A stretch of DNA of 45,141 bases from Spirochaetota bacterium (GTDB lineage: Bacteria; Spirochaetota; UBA12135; COTS27; JAFLEE01), in contig JAFLEE010000038.1 of NCBI GenBank assembly GCA_017302015.1, positions 1 to 45,141 of the forward strand, given 5' to 3'. Below the pieces are notes generated by a model. That model saw only the letters and a program-made list of their open reading frames with translations. It ran no database searches and had not been told where the DNA came from. Both the position numbers and the translations under genes were made by a program. The first letter of the stretch is position 1; each line of letters starts with the position of its first letter. Shown here piece by piece: positions 7,492 to 16,192 of this stretch.

Positions 7492-8968
7492 GAACCCTCC
7501 CGACCGGATTTCCGCCTCTTCCCTGGCCCTGGGCCGCCCACTCCGCGACCATCCCAAGAAGTACCTCGCGCTCTTCCACGCCCTCCGCGATCTGATCCGC
7601 GGCGGAGCGCTCCCGTTCGCGACGCCCCTGCCCTCTTCCCGCTCCTTGGCGAAATGGCACGGCCTCTCCCGGGGCACAGTGAACCGCGCCTATGAAATGC
7701 TCGCCAGCGACGGCGATGTGTCGGCCCGGAGAGGCAGCGCCACCCGGGTCTCTTGGCGGGCCCCCACCGCGCCGGGGCCGAGGGCCAGCGCGCCCATCAC
7801 CTTCTCCCATTGGGCGCGGCGCCTTCCCAGCGGGCCCCTCGTCCCGCCCGCCTCCTGGGAATCCCCTTTCCAGCCCGGCCACCTCGACCCCGGGCTCTTT
7901 CCGCGGTCCGAGTGGCGGTATTGGCTTCGCCGGGCGGTGCGCGACGCGAACCCGAGCCGCTGGGCGCCGATCCTCGGCGTGCCGGAACTCCGGGAAGCCA
8001 TCGCCGGTGATTTGGGCCGGAGGCGGGGCTTGCGCGTCGACGCGGAACAGGTGGCCATCGTCCACGGCTCCCTCCAAGCCATCGCGCTCCTGTGCCAACT
8101 CCTCCTCGATCCCGGCGGCGAGGCCGTCATGGAAAACCCGGGCTATGCCGGCATCCAGCGGGCGATCCGCTTAAGCGGGGGCCGCGTGCGCTACGCGGGC
8201 CTCGATGCGAAGGGCGTGTTGCCCGGGCCCTGGTCGGCGCGCCTCGCCTTCCTTACCCCCGCGCGGCAATTCCCCACCGGCGTGGTGACCACGACCGAGC
8301 GACGCCATCAGATCCTCGCCTGGGCCGCCCGGCGCGGCGCCCTCCTGGTCGAGGACGATTATGACGCCGAATTCCGCCGTGCGGGCGTGCCGCTGGAGCC
8401 CCTCCATATCCTCGCGCCCGAGCGCGTGGTGCACCTTGGCAGCTTCTCGCGCACCCTGTCGCCTTTCCTGCGCCTCGGCTACGCCGTGCTCCCCCAAGCA
8501 CTCGTGGAGCCGTTCCGCCGGGCGCGGGAGGCCTTCGAACAGCAAAGCGCGACTTGGATCGAGCAGACCGCCCTCGCCGGCTTCATCCGCAGCGGGGCCT
8601 ACGCGCGCCACCTTCGCCGCGCGAACCGGGCCTACGCCCTCCGCCACGCCGCCATGGCGGAGGGGCTCGCCCGCCACCTGTCGGGTGTCTTCCTTCCTTG
8701 GCCCTCCGACACCGGCCTCCATACCTACGCCGAATACACCCGAGGCGCCCCCGGCTTCCAACGCCTCCTCGATGGGTGCGCCCGACGGGGCATCCACCTC
8801 GCCGACGCCCGCCGTTTTCATTTCAAGGACCCCGTTCCGTCCGCGATCTTTTCCTTCGCCCAGCTCCCCCCGCAGCGCATCCTCTCCCTGCTGGAGGAGA
8901 TCGGCCGCGTCCACCGCGCGCCAAAGGGCCGGGGAATGGCAAAATACCGCCTCGAAGGATCCCCTTGA
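7490..8968 (+). CDS. MocR/PdxR-type GntR-aminotransferase regulator lacking the PLP lysine
   Basis: About 492 residues: an N-terminal GntR winged helix (ALRDLIRGGALPFATPLPSSRSLA...LSRGTVNRAYEML) joined to a fold-type I aminotransferase domain. PLP-site features are present (ENPGYAG, FPTGVV, LVEDDYDAEFR), but the Schiff-base lysine of the family motif G-[ST]-F-S-K-T-L is arginine: GSFSRTLSP, codon CGC at 8449-8451. Covalent PLP binding should therefore be lost; the domain may sense another ligand or bind PLP weakly. MocR proteins usually control B6 or GABA genes. Start: TTG at 7490 is the only usable start near the domain edge; no clear Shine-Dalgarno, possibly a nearly leaderless mRNA. Divergent from the flavoprotein gene and overlapping the EVE gene. 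Confidence 0.88.
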   Translation: MNPPDRISASSLALGRPLRDHPKKYLALFHALRDLIRGGALPFATPLPSSRSLAKWHGLSRGTVNRAYEMLASDGDVSARRGSATRVSWRAPTAPGPRASAPITFSHWARRLPSGPLVPPASWESPFQPGHLDPGLFPRSEWRYWLRRAVRDANPSRWAPILGVPELREAIAGDLGRRRGLRVDAEQVAIVHGSLQAIALLCQLLLDPGGEAVMENPGYAGIQRAIRLSGGRVRYAGLDAKGVLPGPWSARLAFLTPARQFPTGVVTTTERRHQILAWAARRGALLVEDDYDAEFRRAGVPLEPLHILAPERVVHLGSFSRTLSPFLRLGYAVLPQALVEPFRRAREAFEQQSATWIEQTALAGFIRSGAYARHLRRANRAYALRHAAMAEGLARHLSGVFLPWPSDTGLHTYAEYTRGAPGFQRLLDGCARRGIHLADARRFHFKDPVPSAIFSFAQLPPQRILSLLEEIGRVHRAPKGRGMAKYRLEGSP

Positions 8969-9435
8969 ATTATTGGCTGATGAAAACCGAACCCGACGTC
9001 TTCTCCATCGACGACCTCGAGGCGAGGGGCCGGGAACCCTGGAGCGGCGTGCGCAATTACCAGGCGCGCAATTTCATGCGCGACGCCATGGCCGAGGGCG
9101 ATGGCGTGCTGCTCTACCATTCTAATTGCCCCGAACCCGGCGTGGCGGGCCTGGCCCGCGTCGCGGGGAAGGCCTACCCCGATCCCACCCAATTCGACCC
9201 GAAAAACGAGTATTTCGACCCGAAGAGCCCCCGGGAGAATCCCCGGTGGGTCCTGGTGGATGTCGCCTTCGAGAAGCGTTTCGCCGCCGTCCTCCCCCTG
9301 TCCTGGATGAAGGGCCGACCCGAATTGGCCCACCTCGCCTGTCTCCAGCGCGGCAATCGCCTCTCCATCACCCCCGTCGACCCGACCTCCTGGTCTTTCC
9401 TCCTCGCTGAAGCCCGTCGAATCGAACGCCGATAA
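8965..9435 (+). CDS. EVE-domain (PUA-like) protein
   Basis: A 156-residue protein matching the stand-alone EVE domain from end to end: NYWLMKTEPDVFSIDDL at the N-terminus, WSGVRNYQARNFMRDAM, and YHSNCPEPGVAGLARV. EVE domains share the PUA/YTH fold and bind modified bases in nucleic acids; the cellular target of these small housekeeping-like members is unclear. The start is TTG at 8965, supported by GAAGGA 7 bases upstream and by family-typical N-terminus MNYWLMK. It overlaps the MocR stop codon by four bases (TTGA), implying translational coupling. Confidence 0.93.
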   Translation: MNYWLMKTEPDVFSIDDLEARGREPWSGVRNYQARNFMRDAMAEGDGVLLYHSNCPEPGVAGLARVAGKAYPDPTQFDPKNEYFDPKSPRENPRWVLVDVAFEKRFAAVLPLSWMKGRPELAHLACLQRGNRLSITPVDPTSWSFLLAEARRIERR

Positions 9436-9457
9436 AAATCAACACGAGAGAGCCCCT

Positions 9458-9955
9458 ATGGAAGCCAATCTCCCCCTGCGCGAACGCCGCCTCGACCTCG
9501 TCCTCGCCCTCGTCTTCATGTGGTTCACGATCTCGTCGGGCATCGCCGACGCGGTGAGCACCCTCGGCGTGGCGATGGCCCCCGACTCCCCCAATCTCCT
9601 CGCGCGGATGAACTGGTGGTACGCCCACGATTGCGACCCCCTCTTCATGAATCCGCCCTTCTGGATGCGCATCTGCACCGGCCTCTCCGCCTTCGTCTAC
9701 GGGCCCTTCTACGTGTTGCTCGCCTGGGCGCTTCTAAAAGGGAAGAATTGGATCCAATTGCCGGCGGTGATCTACGCCACGATGATCTCGGTCATCACCG
9801 GCATCATCATCTTCGGAGTCGAGTTCTTTGGGGAGCCGGCCTTCCGCACCCCGAACCCGCTGAAATTCCTCTCCTTCAACCTGCCCTACGTGCTCATCCC
9901 CCTGCTGCTGCTGGCGCGCATGCGCAAGCCCATGCCGTTCACCCGGCGTTTTTGA
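9458..9955 (+). CDS. EXPERA-domain (TMEM97/EBP-like) membrane protein
   Basis: A 165-residue four-helix membrane protein. The pattern is that of EXPERA domains: RRLDLVLALVFMWFTISSGIAD, then DPLFMNPPFWMRICTGLSAFVYGPF, then a helix with VIYATMISVITGIIIFGVEFFGE, and a last helix ending NLPYVLIPLLLLARM. In eukaryotes this fold covers sterol isomerase EBP and the sigma-2 receptor TMEM97; bacterial members have no known role. The acidic residues in CDPLF and VEFFGE occupy positions equivalent to conserved acids of the family. It follows the EVE gene by 22 bases and may be co-transcribed. Fold assignment is from memory of the pattern. Confidence 0.7.
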   Translation: MEANLPLRERRLDLVLALVFMWFTISSGIADAVSTLGVAMAPDSPNLLARMNWWYAHDCDPLFMNPPFWMRICTGLSAFVYGPFYVLLAWALLKGKNWIQLPAVIYATMISVITGIIIFGVEFFGEPAFRTPNPLKFLSFNLPYVLIPLLLLARMRKPMPFTRRF

Positions 9956-10052
9956 GGCCGCGCGCGGGGCGCCTACGCTTCTGACGCCGCGCGACGGGGC
10001 CCCGGCGCGGGTCGCCCCAGCGACCATGACATAATTTCCATCAGCGCGCCCC

Positions 10053-11207
10053 ATGGCCAAGAAAAAGTATCCCGAGGTCTACCGGCTCCTGAAGGAGCAG
10101 ATCCAGGCGGGCCGCTTCGCCGCCGCGGGGCGCCTTCCCGGCGAGACGGCGCTCCTGGCCGAATGCGGCGTCTCCAAGGTCACCCTGCGCAAGGCCATCT
10201 GCGACCTCGAGCGCGAAGGCCTGGTGCACGCCATCCCCGGGCTCGGCACCCTCCTCGGGCGCCGCTCGAAGGCTTCCCGCCCCGCCCCCTCCGCGCACCG
10301 GCGCATCGGCGCGCTCTTCCCGCCCGCGCCCAGCGCCTTCGCGCTCCAGATCCTGGGCTCGGTGAAGGAGTTCTGCGACCTCTTCGACCTCGAACTCCTG
10401 ACCGAAGCGACCGCGCCCAAGGTGGAAACCGATCCCGGCCGGGTGGCGGCCCTGTGCGAGAAGGGCCTCGACGGCCTCCTCGTCTTCTACCGTGAAGGCT
10501 TCGACGGCGCGTTCATGGACGCCGTGGGCGCCACCCGCAAGCCCTGCGTGCTCGTGGATAATTTCCCGCCGGCCCCCGCCCTCGACGCCGTGATGAGCGA
10601 CAACCATGCCGCCGGCCGCGAACTCGCCCGCTATTTCCTCAAACTGGGCCATCGGCGTTTCTTCTACCTCAACGATACCGACGCCCACCTGCTCTCCACC
10701 CGGGAGCGCCTAGAGGGCTTCCGCTGGGAATTGGGCGCCGCGGGCGGAACGTCCCTGGCGGTGCGCACCATCGACCGCTCCCGCCAGGCCTCCGGGCCGT
10801 CGCCGGGGGCCCGGTCGTTCGACCCCGAACTCACCGACGCCCTCCACCATCCCACCCTCCTCACCATGGAGTACGTGCGCACGGAATGGAAGAAGGCCCC
10901 CGCCCGGCAGCGCCCCACGGCTTTCATCGGCCAGAACGAAGAGGCGATCCTCGCCATCCTCCACGCCCTGCGGCGCACGGGCCTGGCCATCCCCGCCCAG
11001 GTTTCGGTCGGGGGCATCGATCAGCTTTCCCACCCGATCCCCGGGCTCCAACCGACCCACCTCGAGCAGGACGGCCGCGCCCTAGGCCGCCACGCCTGCG
11101 AACGCCTCGTGCTGCGCATGCGCCAAGCCGATGCGCCGATCTCGCGGCTCCTCGTGCCCATGCGACTGGTGCTCGGCGATACGGACCGGGCGATCCCGGC
11201 CCCCTGA
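10053..11207 (+). CDS. GntR-LacI chimeric transcriptional regulator (AraR-like architecture)
   Basis: 384 residues: an N-terminal GntR winged helix (residues ~5-70, with LPGETALLAECGVSKVTLRKAICDLEREGLVHAIPGLGT) linked to a LacI/PBP1-type sugar-binding domain (from IGALFPPAPSAFALQIL to the C-terminus, including DNHAAGRELARYFLKLGHRR, TAFIGQNEEAILAILHALRRTG and SVGGIDQ). The layout is that of AraR, a repressor released by a sugar. Its likely targets are nearby glycan genes; it converges on the LamG gene, whose promoter carries an ATATACATGTATAT palindrome of the kind such proteins bind (inference). CATAAT at 10029-10034 may be its -10 box. Confidence 0.92.
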   Translation: MAKKKYPEVYRLLKEQIQAGRFAAAGRLPGETALLAECGVSKVTLRKAICDLEREGLVHAIPGLGTLLGRRSKASRPAPSAHRRIGALFPPAPSAFALQILGSVKEFCDLFDLELLTEATAPKVETDPGRVAALCEKGLDGLLVFYREGFDGAFMDAVGATRKPCVLVDNFPPAPALDAVMSDNHAAGRELARYFLKLGHRRFFYLNDTDAHLLSTRERLEGFRWELGAAGGTSLAVRTIDRSRQASGPSPGARSFDPELTDALHHPTLLTMEYVRTEWKKAPARQRPTAFIGQNEEAILAILHALRRTGLAIPAQVSVGGIDQLSHPIPGLQPTHLEQDGRALGRHACERLVLRMRQADAPISRLLVPMRLVLGDTDRAIPAP

Positions 11208-12857
11208 TCACTCCGCGAGCATCAGGAGTTGGCGGCGCGCCACCGCGCGGTTCTCGTCGGCCCCCGCCGCGCGGAAGCGCGATTCGACCACCCAAACGCC
11301 CGCGCCGAGGCGGTCGCGCACCCCCGCCAAGGGGATCTCGAGATCCACCTTCTCGCCGCTGGTGAAGCCATCGAAGAACGGGACCCGGGCCCCGCCCGAG
11401 AGGCGCACCGCCGTGACCGTGAGGCGCGACGACCCCGGGCCGGGAGCCGCCAATTGGAGTTTCAGGCTTCCCGTGCGCCCCAAGACCACCGCGGCGGCGT
11501 TCGTCGCCAAGAACTCATTGGTCGCGATGGCCGCGGCGGCGGGGGCCCCCATCGTCCATACAATGAGGGTATCGGCGCCCGGCATGGGGAAATTGGAGAC
11601 CACTGCAGGCAAACCCGAGGCCAGGGGGGAGAAATTGGTCAGCCCGATCAGCCGGCCCACCTGGAGATTGGCGAAGACTGCCTCCCCGTTGACATCGTTG
11701 GTGCGAAGTCCGTCATAGGCCGCGCCCGGCCCAAAGATGCGCCCGCCCCAGACCGGCGCGCCCGAAGCGCTCAGGGTGCGCACGGTGAGGCTCGAGAAGG
11801 TGGTCACCGTGAACGACACGGGGGCGCTGGCGAAGCCCTGGCCGTTACTATTGGAGACCAGGAGCACCGCCGTGTAATCGCCCAGGGCGAGGGTCGGAGA
11901 TGCCCACCACGAGGTGGCGCTGTCGAAGCTGAGGGCCGCATTGGTCGCCTCGATGAGGGAGGCGTTGGTCACGTAGAGGCGCGCATAGGCGAGACCGGGG
12001 CTGCATGTCCCCCGGAGAATCACTCCGGGAATGATCGCCTGCTGGTTGGTGAGGTTGGTGAAGGAGACGCTCGGCGCGGCCAGGGCCCCGACATCCAGGG
12101 CGGAGAGGGGCCGGGTATAGACGCGGAACTCGTCGAGGGCCCCGGTGTAGCCGTACTGCCCGCCGGCGATCCACCCCAGGGAGAAGCTCGTGCCGAAATT
12201 GAAGCAGGACTCCGTCACGGCGATGGCGCGCTGGCCGGAGAGGGTGCCGTTGAGGTAGAAGAAGGCTGTTCGGTTCGAGAAGACGACCGCCGCATGGTAC
12301 CAAAGGCCGTTGCGAACGTTCGTGGCGAGGGTGATGTTGGAGTTCTGGCCATTCGCGACCCGATAACTGTAATTGAGCGAAATGTTGCCGGCGTTGCTAT
12401 TGAGCGCCAGGCCGGCGTGGCTGCCGACGCGGCCCCAGAGGTAGCTCTCGCTGGTGCGGGCGGGCCAATCGGAGGTCTTGAACCAGCACGCCACCGTCCA
12501 ATTGCTGTTCTCCTCGTTGGACCGCATGACCCCGTAATCGAACGTCGCCGAAACGTAGGGGCGCAACGCGTTGGAGGTGAAGTAGAGCGCGCTCCCCGTG
12601 ACGCCGTTGGTCCATAGGGGCGTATTCACCAGCGTGCCCGATACCCCGCTCCCGGCGGAATCGGCGAGAGTCACGCCGCTTCCCTCGTTCATCTTCCACC
12701 AGATCACCGCGCCGGTGCTGGTGTCTTGGGCGAAAAGGCCCGCCCCCGAAAGAAAGAGGAAGACGAGCATCGAAGCCAACGGGGAACGACGGCATTCCAT
12801 CGCTCTGGCCTTCCGGGGTTTCACGCCGACGCTTTCTGTACGAGTCCGGTCATCCAT
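11208..12857 (-). CDS. Secreted LamG/concanavalin-A-like domain protein
   Basis: About 549 residues. An N-terminal signal segment (MLVFLFLSGAGLFAQ) precedes a LamG-like jelly roll (roughly residues 50-260: WTVACWFKTSD, GLWYHAAVVFSNRTAFFYLNGTLSG, YTGALDEFRVYTRPLSALDV), then one Ig-like and further beta-rich domains rich in Asn/Thr/Ser. LamG domains bind carbohydrates or surface ligands; no catalytic motif is seen. Start 12857 has GGGAG at 7 bases; an ATG at 12800 directly before the signal peptide is an alternative. Its stop codon shares the palindrome TGATCA with the stop of the convergent regulator gene. Confidence 0.82.
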   Translation of the reverse strand: MDDRTRTESVGVKPRKARAMECRRSPLASMLVFLFLSGAGLFAQDTSTGAVIWWKMNEGSGVTLADSAGSGVSGTLVNTPLWTNGVTGSALYFTSNALRPYVSATFDYGVMRSNEENSNWTVACWFKTSDWPARTSESYLWGRVGSHAGLALNSNAGNISLNYSYRVANGQNSNITLATNVRNGLWYHAAVVFSNRTAFFYLNGTLSGQRAIAVTESCFNFGTSFSLGWIAGGQYGYTGALDEFRVYTRPLSALDVGALAAPSVSFTNLTNQQAIIPGVILRGTCSPGLAYARLYVTNASLIEATNAALSFDSATSWWASPTLALGDYTAVLLVSNSNGQGFASAPVSFTVTTFSSLTVRTLSASGAPVWGGRIFGPGAAYDGLRTNDVNGEAVFANLQVGRLIGLTNFSPLASGLPAVVSNFPMPGADTLIVWTMGAPAAAAIATNEFLATNAAAVVLGRTGSLKLQLAAPGPGSSRLTVTAVRLSGGARVPFFDGFTSGEKVDLEIPLAGVRDRLGAGVWVVESRFRAAGADENRAVARRQLLMLAE

Positions 12858-12924
12858 GGAGCGCTCCCGAGGAAGGAATCCCCGGAACTGGACGCATGAC
12901 AGTTCCTTGAGGAATCCCACATAC

Positions 12925-12956
12925 ATATACATGTATATTTCCTTATATGCATGTAT
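12925..12956. promoter_or_regulatory. Palindromic operator(s) just downstream of the LamG promoter
   Basis: ATATACATGTATAT (12925-12938) is a perfect 14-bp palindrome, and an imperfect partner ATATGCATGTAT (12945-12956) lies with its centre about 18 bases away. Both fall in the first ~30 transcribed bases, a repressor position. The T-A-C-A/T-G-T-A arms resemble AraR-type operators, and an AraR-like gene ends at 11207. Confidence 0.5.
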
Positions 12957-12958
12957 CT

Positions 12959-12987
12959 ATTATCAATGCACCCCGGGCATTTGTCAA
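12959..12987 (-). promoter_or_regulatory. Strong sigma70-type promoter of the LamG gene
   Basis: On the minus strand TTGACA (12982-12987) and GATAAT (12959-12964) are 17 bases apart, eleven of twelve consensus positions. Transcription would start near 12952, giving a leader of about 95 bases with GGGAG before the start at 12857. Confidence 0.75.
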
Positions 12988-13243
12988 TAAAAAAATACCT
13001 TTCGAAGACCCTGTGTCCTATCCCCAACGGCGGGAATCACCAGGCAAAAACCGCTTTCATCGGATGGCATCCGCGTCGCTTCGCGTTTTCATCTTGCGAA
13101 TCCGGCTCATTTCACGCTTTATGGAATGAAGTCACGTAGGCTCCTCGGGGACCGAGGCCCTAGAAAGACATGGAAAATGCCCCGGTTCTCAGTCAGAGCG
13201 GAAAGGAAGAAAATGGGAGCTCCCGGACCCCCGGGGGTTTCCC

Positions 13244-15280
13244 CTATTTCTTGCGCAGCGTCAGGACCACCACGCTCTTCGGGGGCATGAGATAGGAAGC
13301 CAGACCTTCTCCCGGGAGAGTGCGCTCGGTGACGAAGGCGTTGGTGATGAACTCGGTATTATGGGAGCGGAGCGAGGGGGCGGTGAGGACGGCCTCATGC
13401 ACCAGCGCATACCGGCCTCGGAAGCTGAAATCGATGGCCCGGGGGGCCGCGGGTTCACGGTTGACGAGGAGGAGCTGCATCCCCCCCGGGGTCGACATGG
13501 CGGTGGCGGCGAAACGCGTCTTTTCCCCGTCGGTCGCCTCGGGGATCTTATCGCCGCTGACCGCCGTGGCGAGGACCTGCTCCCCCATCCCCCGCCCCAG
13601 CAGCTTGAAGAGGTCGGCGAACACCGTGGGGTAGCGGACCTTCGTCTCCTTGCCGACGTCGATGAGGCCCCACAGGCCGCCGCCATGGGTGAACCCGTGG
13701 AAGGTGGCGGCCTCGATCTCGGGGCGCGCGAGGAGGCGGGAGAGGAAATGGGTGACCGACAGGGCGGCCGAGAGCGTGAGCACTTCGTACCAGGTGTCCC
13801 GTTTGGCGATATCCTTCGGCCAGGTGGCGTGCTCCGAGATGAAAACTTTGATGCGGTCGCTCCCGGTGACCGATCGGATATCGTCGCGGATCGTATCGAG
13901 GTAGCCCTCGATCATCGAGATGGGCAGGCCGCTATAGTAGGGATGGAAGGACAGGTAATCGATGGAATCCCCGAGCTCCCGCAGGATCGTCCGATGCCAA
14001 TCGCGCCAGTCCTCCTTGAAGCGCTGCTCGTAGGCCCAGGGGGCGGTGGCCGCGTGCAGCGCGATCTTCGCCCCCGGATCGACGCTGCGGATGGCGCGCA
14101 GATGGCGACGGCTGCGCTCGATGTAATCCCCCACGGCCATGCGCTTGGGGGGATTGGCCCAGTCGACCTCGTTGCCCATCTCGTAGATCGCCACCGCGAC
14201 CGGCTTCACCACGCCGCCTTCGATGCGAAACCGCGCCCAGTTCGTGGCCCCCCGGGGCTTCGCGCCGTCGCCGGTGAGGAACTCGACGAGGTCGGCGCTA
14301 TCCTCGGGCGCGTCGGATTTCACGTGGATATTCCAGGTGAAGCGCGCGCTCGGATCGACGCGCAGGCAGAACGCCAGGGCCTCCACCGGCCCGTAGGCCT
14401 TCTTCGCCGGCGCCTCCCATTCGTTCATCTTCACCGCCTCCCGGGATTCGAAGGGGCCGAGGCATTGCTTCCACCGGGTGGCGGGGTAATAGCCGAAGGC
14501 TTGGATGCGGTTGAGCGGCATGGGGATGCCCCGGCACCGGTCGACCACCGAATCGTCGATGCGGTTGTCCTTGAAGAGCACCGCGTTATCGGAGGGCCCA
14601 TCGTGGTTGTACCCGAAGAGGAGCGGGCTCACCGCGCGCACGATGCGCGATTCGTCCACCGCGACCCGGGCGGCGAGGCGGTTCGTCTCGCGTGTCTCCG
14701 ATTCCCGGGGGACGAGGATGCCGTCGTACTCGGCCCCGGCGCCGATGCGCTTCTCCTCGAGGCTCGCCGCGGCGGCGCGGCGTTCCAGCGCCAAGCCGCC
14801 CACCGAGAGGGTCTTCCCCTCGTTCTCGGCCACGCCGACGCAGAGGAGGAGCCGGGCCGTGCCGTCTTCCGCGAGGGTGAAGTCCACCGTGAGTTTCTTC
14901 TCGTTTCCGTCCAGGGTCACCCAGCGGTCTGAGCGCGGAAGATCGGCGCCCGCGGCCCCGCCGGCGCGCATGCCGAGGAAGAGCCGGGTCCCCGCATCGC
15001 CGCGCAGCAGGCAGCTGGCCCGGTAGACGCCCTTCTGCAGGGAGAGCGGCTTGGATTTGAGGCTGGCTTCGTTGAACGCAGCCGGGGTGCGCTTCAAGCG
15101 CATTGAGATCCCGCCGCCTTCGGCCTTCCCCAGCTCGAGGAGCCACGCGCCTTCCACGTCCCAACCCGACGGGTTTCCGCGGCCGTCCCATTCAGAGGCG
15201 CCGGCGATGAGATTCTCCGCGGCCGGGAGCGGCAGGGCCATGAGCGCGGGGAGGGCGTAGCGGCGGATGGAGCGGAGCAT
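13244..15280 (-). CDS. Secreted GH51-like alpha-L-arabinofuranosidase
   Basis: 678 residues. A short signal peptide (1-21) is followed by a beta-rich carbohydrate-binding-like region (~25-170) and a clan GH-A TIM barrel (~205-560) with a C-terminal beta-sandwich. The acid/base is E371 in YEMGNEVDW and the nucleophile probably E483 in FISEHATWP; both lie at the expected spacing. SARFTWNIHVKSDAPEDSADLVEFLTG resembles the GH51 alanine/aspartate-rich segment before the acid/base. The reaction would be retaining release of arabinofuranose from arabinan or arabinoxylan, outside the cytoplasmic membrane; exact substrate is inference. AGAGG precedes the ATG. An AraC gene lies directly upstream on the same strand. 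Confidence 0.8.
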   Translation of the reverse strand: MLRSIRRYALPALMALPLPAAENLIAGASEWDGRGNPSGWDVEGAWLLELGKAEGGGISMRLKRTPAAFNEASLKSKPLSLQKGVYRASCLLRGDAGTRLFLGMRAGGAAGADLPRSDRWVTLDGNEKKLTVDFTLAEDGTARLLLCVGVAENEGKTLSVGGLALERRAAAASLEEKRIGAGAEYDGILVPRESETRETNRLAARVAVDESRIVRAVSPLLFGYNHDGPSDNAVLFKDNRIDDSVVDRCRGIPMPLNRIQAFGYYPATRWKQCLGPFESREAVKMNEWEAPAKKAYGPVEALAFCLRVDPSARFTWNIHVKSDAPEDSADLVEFLTGDGAKPRGATNWARFRIEGGVVKPVAVAIYEMGNEVDWANPPKRMAVGDYIERSRRHLRAIRSVDPGAKIALHAATAPWAYEQRFKEDWRDWHRTILRELGDSIDYLSFHPYYSGLPISMIEGYLDTIRDDIRSVTGSDRIKVFISEHATWPKDIAKRDTWYEVLTLSAALSVTHFLSRLLARPEIEAATFHGFTHGGGLWGLIDVGKETKVRYPTVFADLFKLLGRGMGEQVLATAVSGDKIPEATDGEKTRFAATAMSTPGGMQLLLVNREPAAPRAIDFSFRGRYALVHEAVLTAPSLRSHNTEFITNAFVTERTLPGEGLASYLMPPKSVVVLTLRKK

Positions 15281-15371
15281 GGGAACCTCTGGTGGTTTCC
15301 CTCTATCTTACTCGATGGCGCGGGGGGGGTGGGGAATCCCCAGCCGTGAAAAAGGGATCCTGAAACGGGGA

Positions 15372-16184
15372 TCAGCGGGCCCGGCGGAGCCCCCCGGGGC
15401 TCACCCCCAGAACCTGCTTGAAGAGCCGGCTGAAGGAACGAACGCTATGGTAGCCGAAGCGCTCGGCGACTCGTCCCACGCCCTCCCCGCCCAAGGCGAG
15501 TTCCCGGGCGATGGCCTTCATGCGTTCCTCGAGGAGGGTGCGGCGCGCGCTTTTTCCGTAGGTGCTCGTGAAGAGCCGGGAGCAATAATCCGGCGACAGG
15601 GATAGTCGCGCCGCGATCTGGGCCACGGTCAGGCGCTCGTGGATGCGCTGCGCGATGAGGTCGGCGATGGCCATCTGCTGACCCTCGGTGAACGCCGCCT
15701 TGGGACGCCGGTGGATCCACCGCTCCATGGAAGCCAAGATGAGGAGGAGCCACGCCTTCAGGCGCCTGCGGCTCTCCCCATCCACCTTGCCCCAAGGCTC
15801 CCGGGCCGCCATGGCTAGGAGCGCGAAGGCTTCACCCCCATAGCCGAACCAGGCATGGGGCATTTCAAGGATGACCGGGCGACCGCGTTTTTCCAGGGTG
15901 AAATCCAGGGCGCTCACCCGGGTTCCCTTCAGCAGGCGGATCTCGACGGGGTAGCCGGCGGAGACCCAGATGAATCCCCCCGGGACGACTCGGCAACGGC
16001 GATTCTGGGCGAACGCTTCCACGCACCCGGCGTGCACCGCGAATAGCCGATGGTGCGCCGTCGGCGCCTGGCGGGAAACGGAGCCCTCGCCGACGGCGTA
16101 ATAACCGTTGGCCCCGGGAACCGGCCGCGCCACGATGAGGTTGGCATCCAGGCCCGCGGCGATTTGCTTGAGGTTCGGGGGCAT
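15372..16184 (-). CDS. AraC-family transcriptional regulator
   Basis: 270 residues with an N-terminal cupin-like ligand domain (~1-150) and a C-terminal double helix-turn-helix (~170-270): LTVAQIAARLSLSPDYCSRLFTSTYGKSARRTLLEERM and VGRVAERFGYHSVRSFSRLFKQVLGVSPGGLRR, the canonical AraC signature. Such regulators activate sugar-use genes when bound to a sugar. It sits 91 bases upstream of the GH51-like gene on the same strand and probably controls it or the GH2 gene. Its ATG has no Shine-Dalgarno and lies only 8 bases after an extended -10 box, so the mRNA may be leaderless. Confidence 0.92.
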   Translation of the reverse strand: MPPNLKQIAAGLDANLIVARPVPGANGYYAVGEGSVSRQAPTAHHRLFAVHAGCVEAFAQNRRCRVVPGGFIWVSAGYPVEIRLLKGTRVSALDFTLEKRGRPVILEMPHAWFGYGGEAFALLAMAAREPWGKVDGESRRRLKAWLLLILASMERWIHRRPKAAFTEGQQMAIADLIAQRIHERLTVAQIAARLSLSPDYCSRLFTSTYGKSARRTLLEERMKAIARELALGGEGVGRVAERFGYHSVRSFSRLFKQVLGVSPGGLRRAR

Positions 16185-16192
16185 GCGGGAGG

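Larger units (their letters stand above)
12858..13243. other. Intergenic: AT-rich promoter/operator region plus GC hairpins
   Basis: This 386-base gap holds the LamG promoter and operator (12925-12987), then ordinary sequence, then a small hairpin CCTCGG/CCGAGG (13143-13157) and two palindromes just past the GH51 stop: ACCCCCGGGGGT (13227-13238) and GGGAGCTCCC (13215-13224). The latter is followed on the minus strand by ATTTTCTT and may terminate the GH51 transcript. No coding sequence is seen. Confidence 0.5.
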
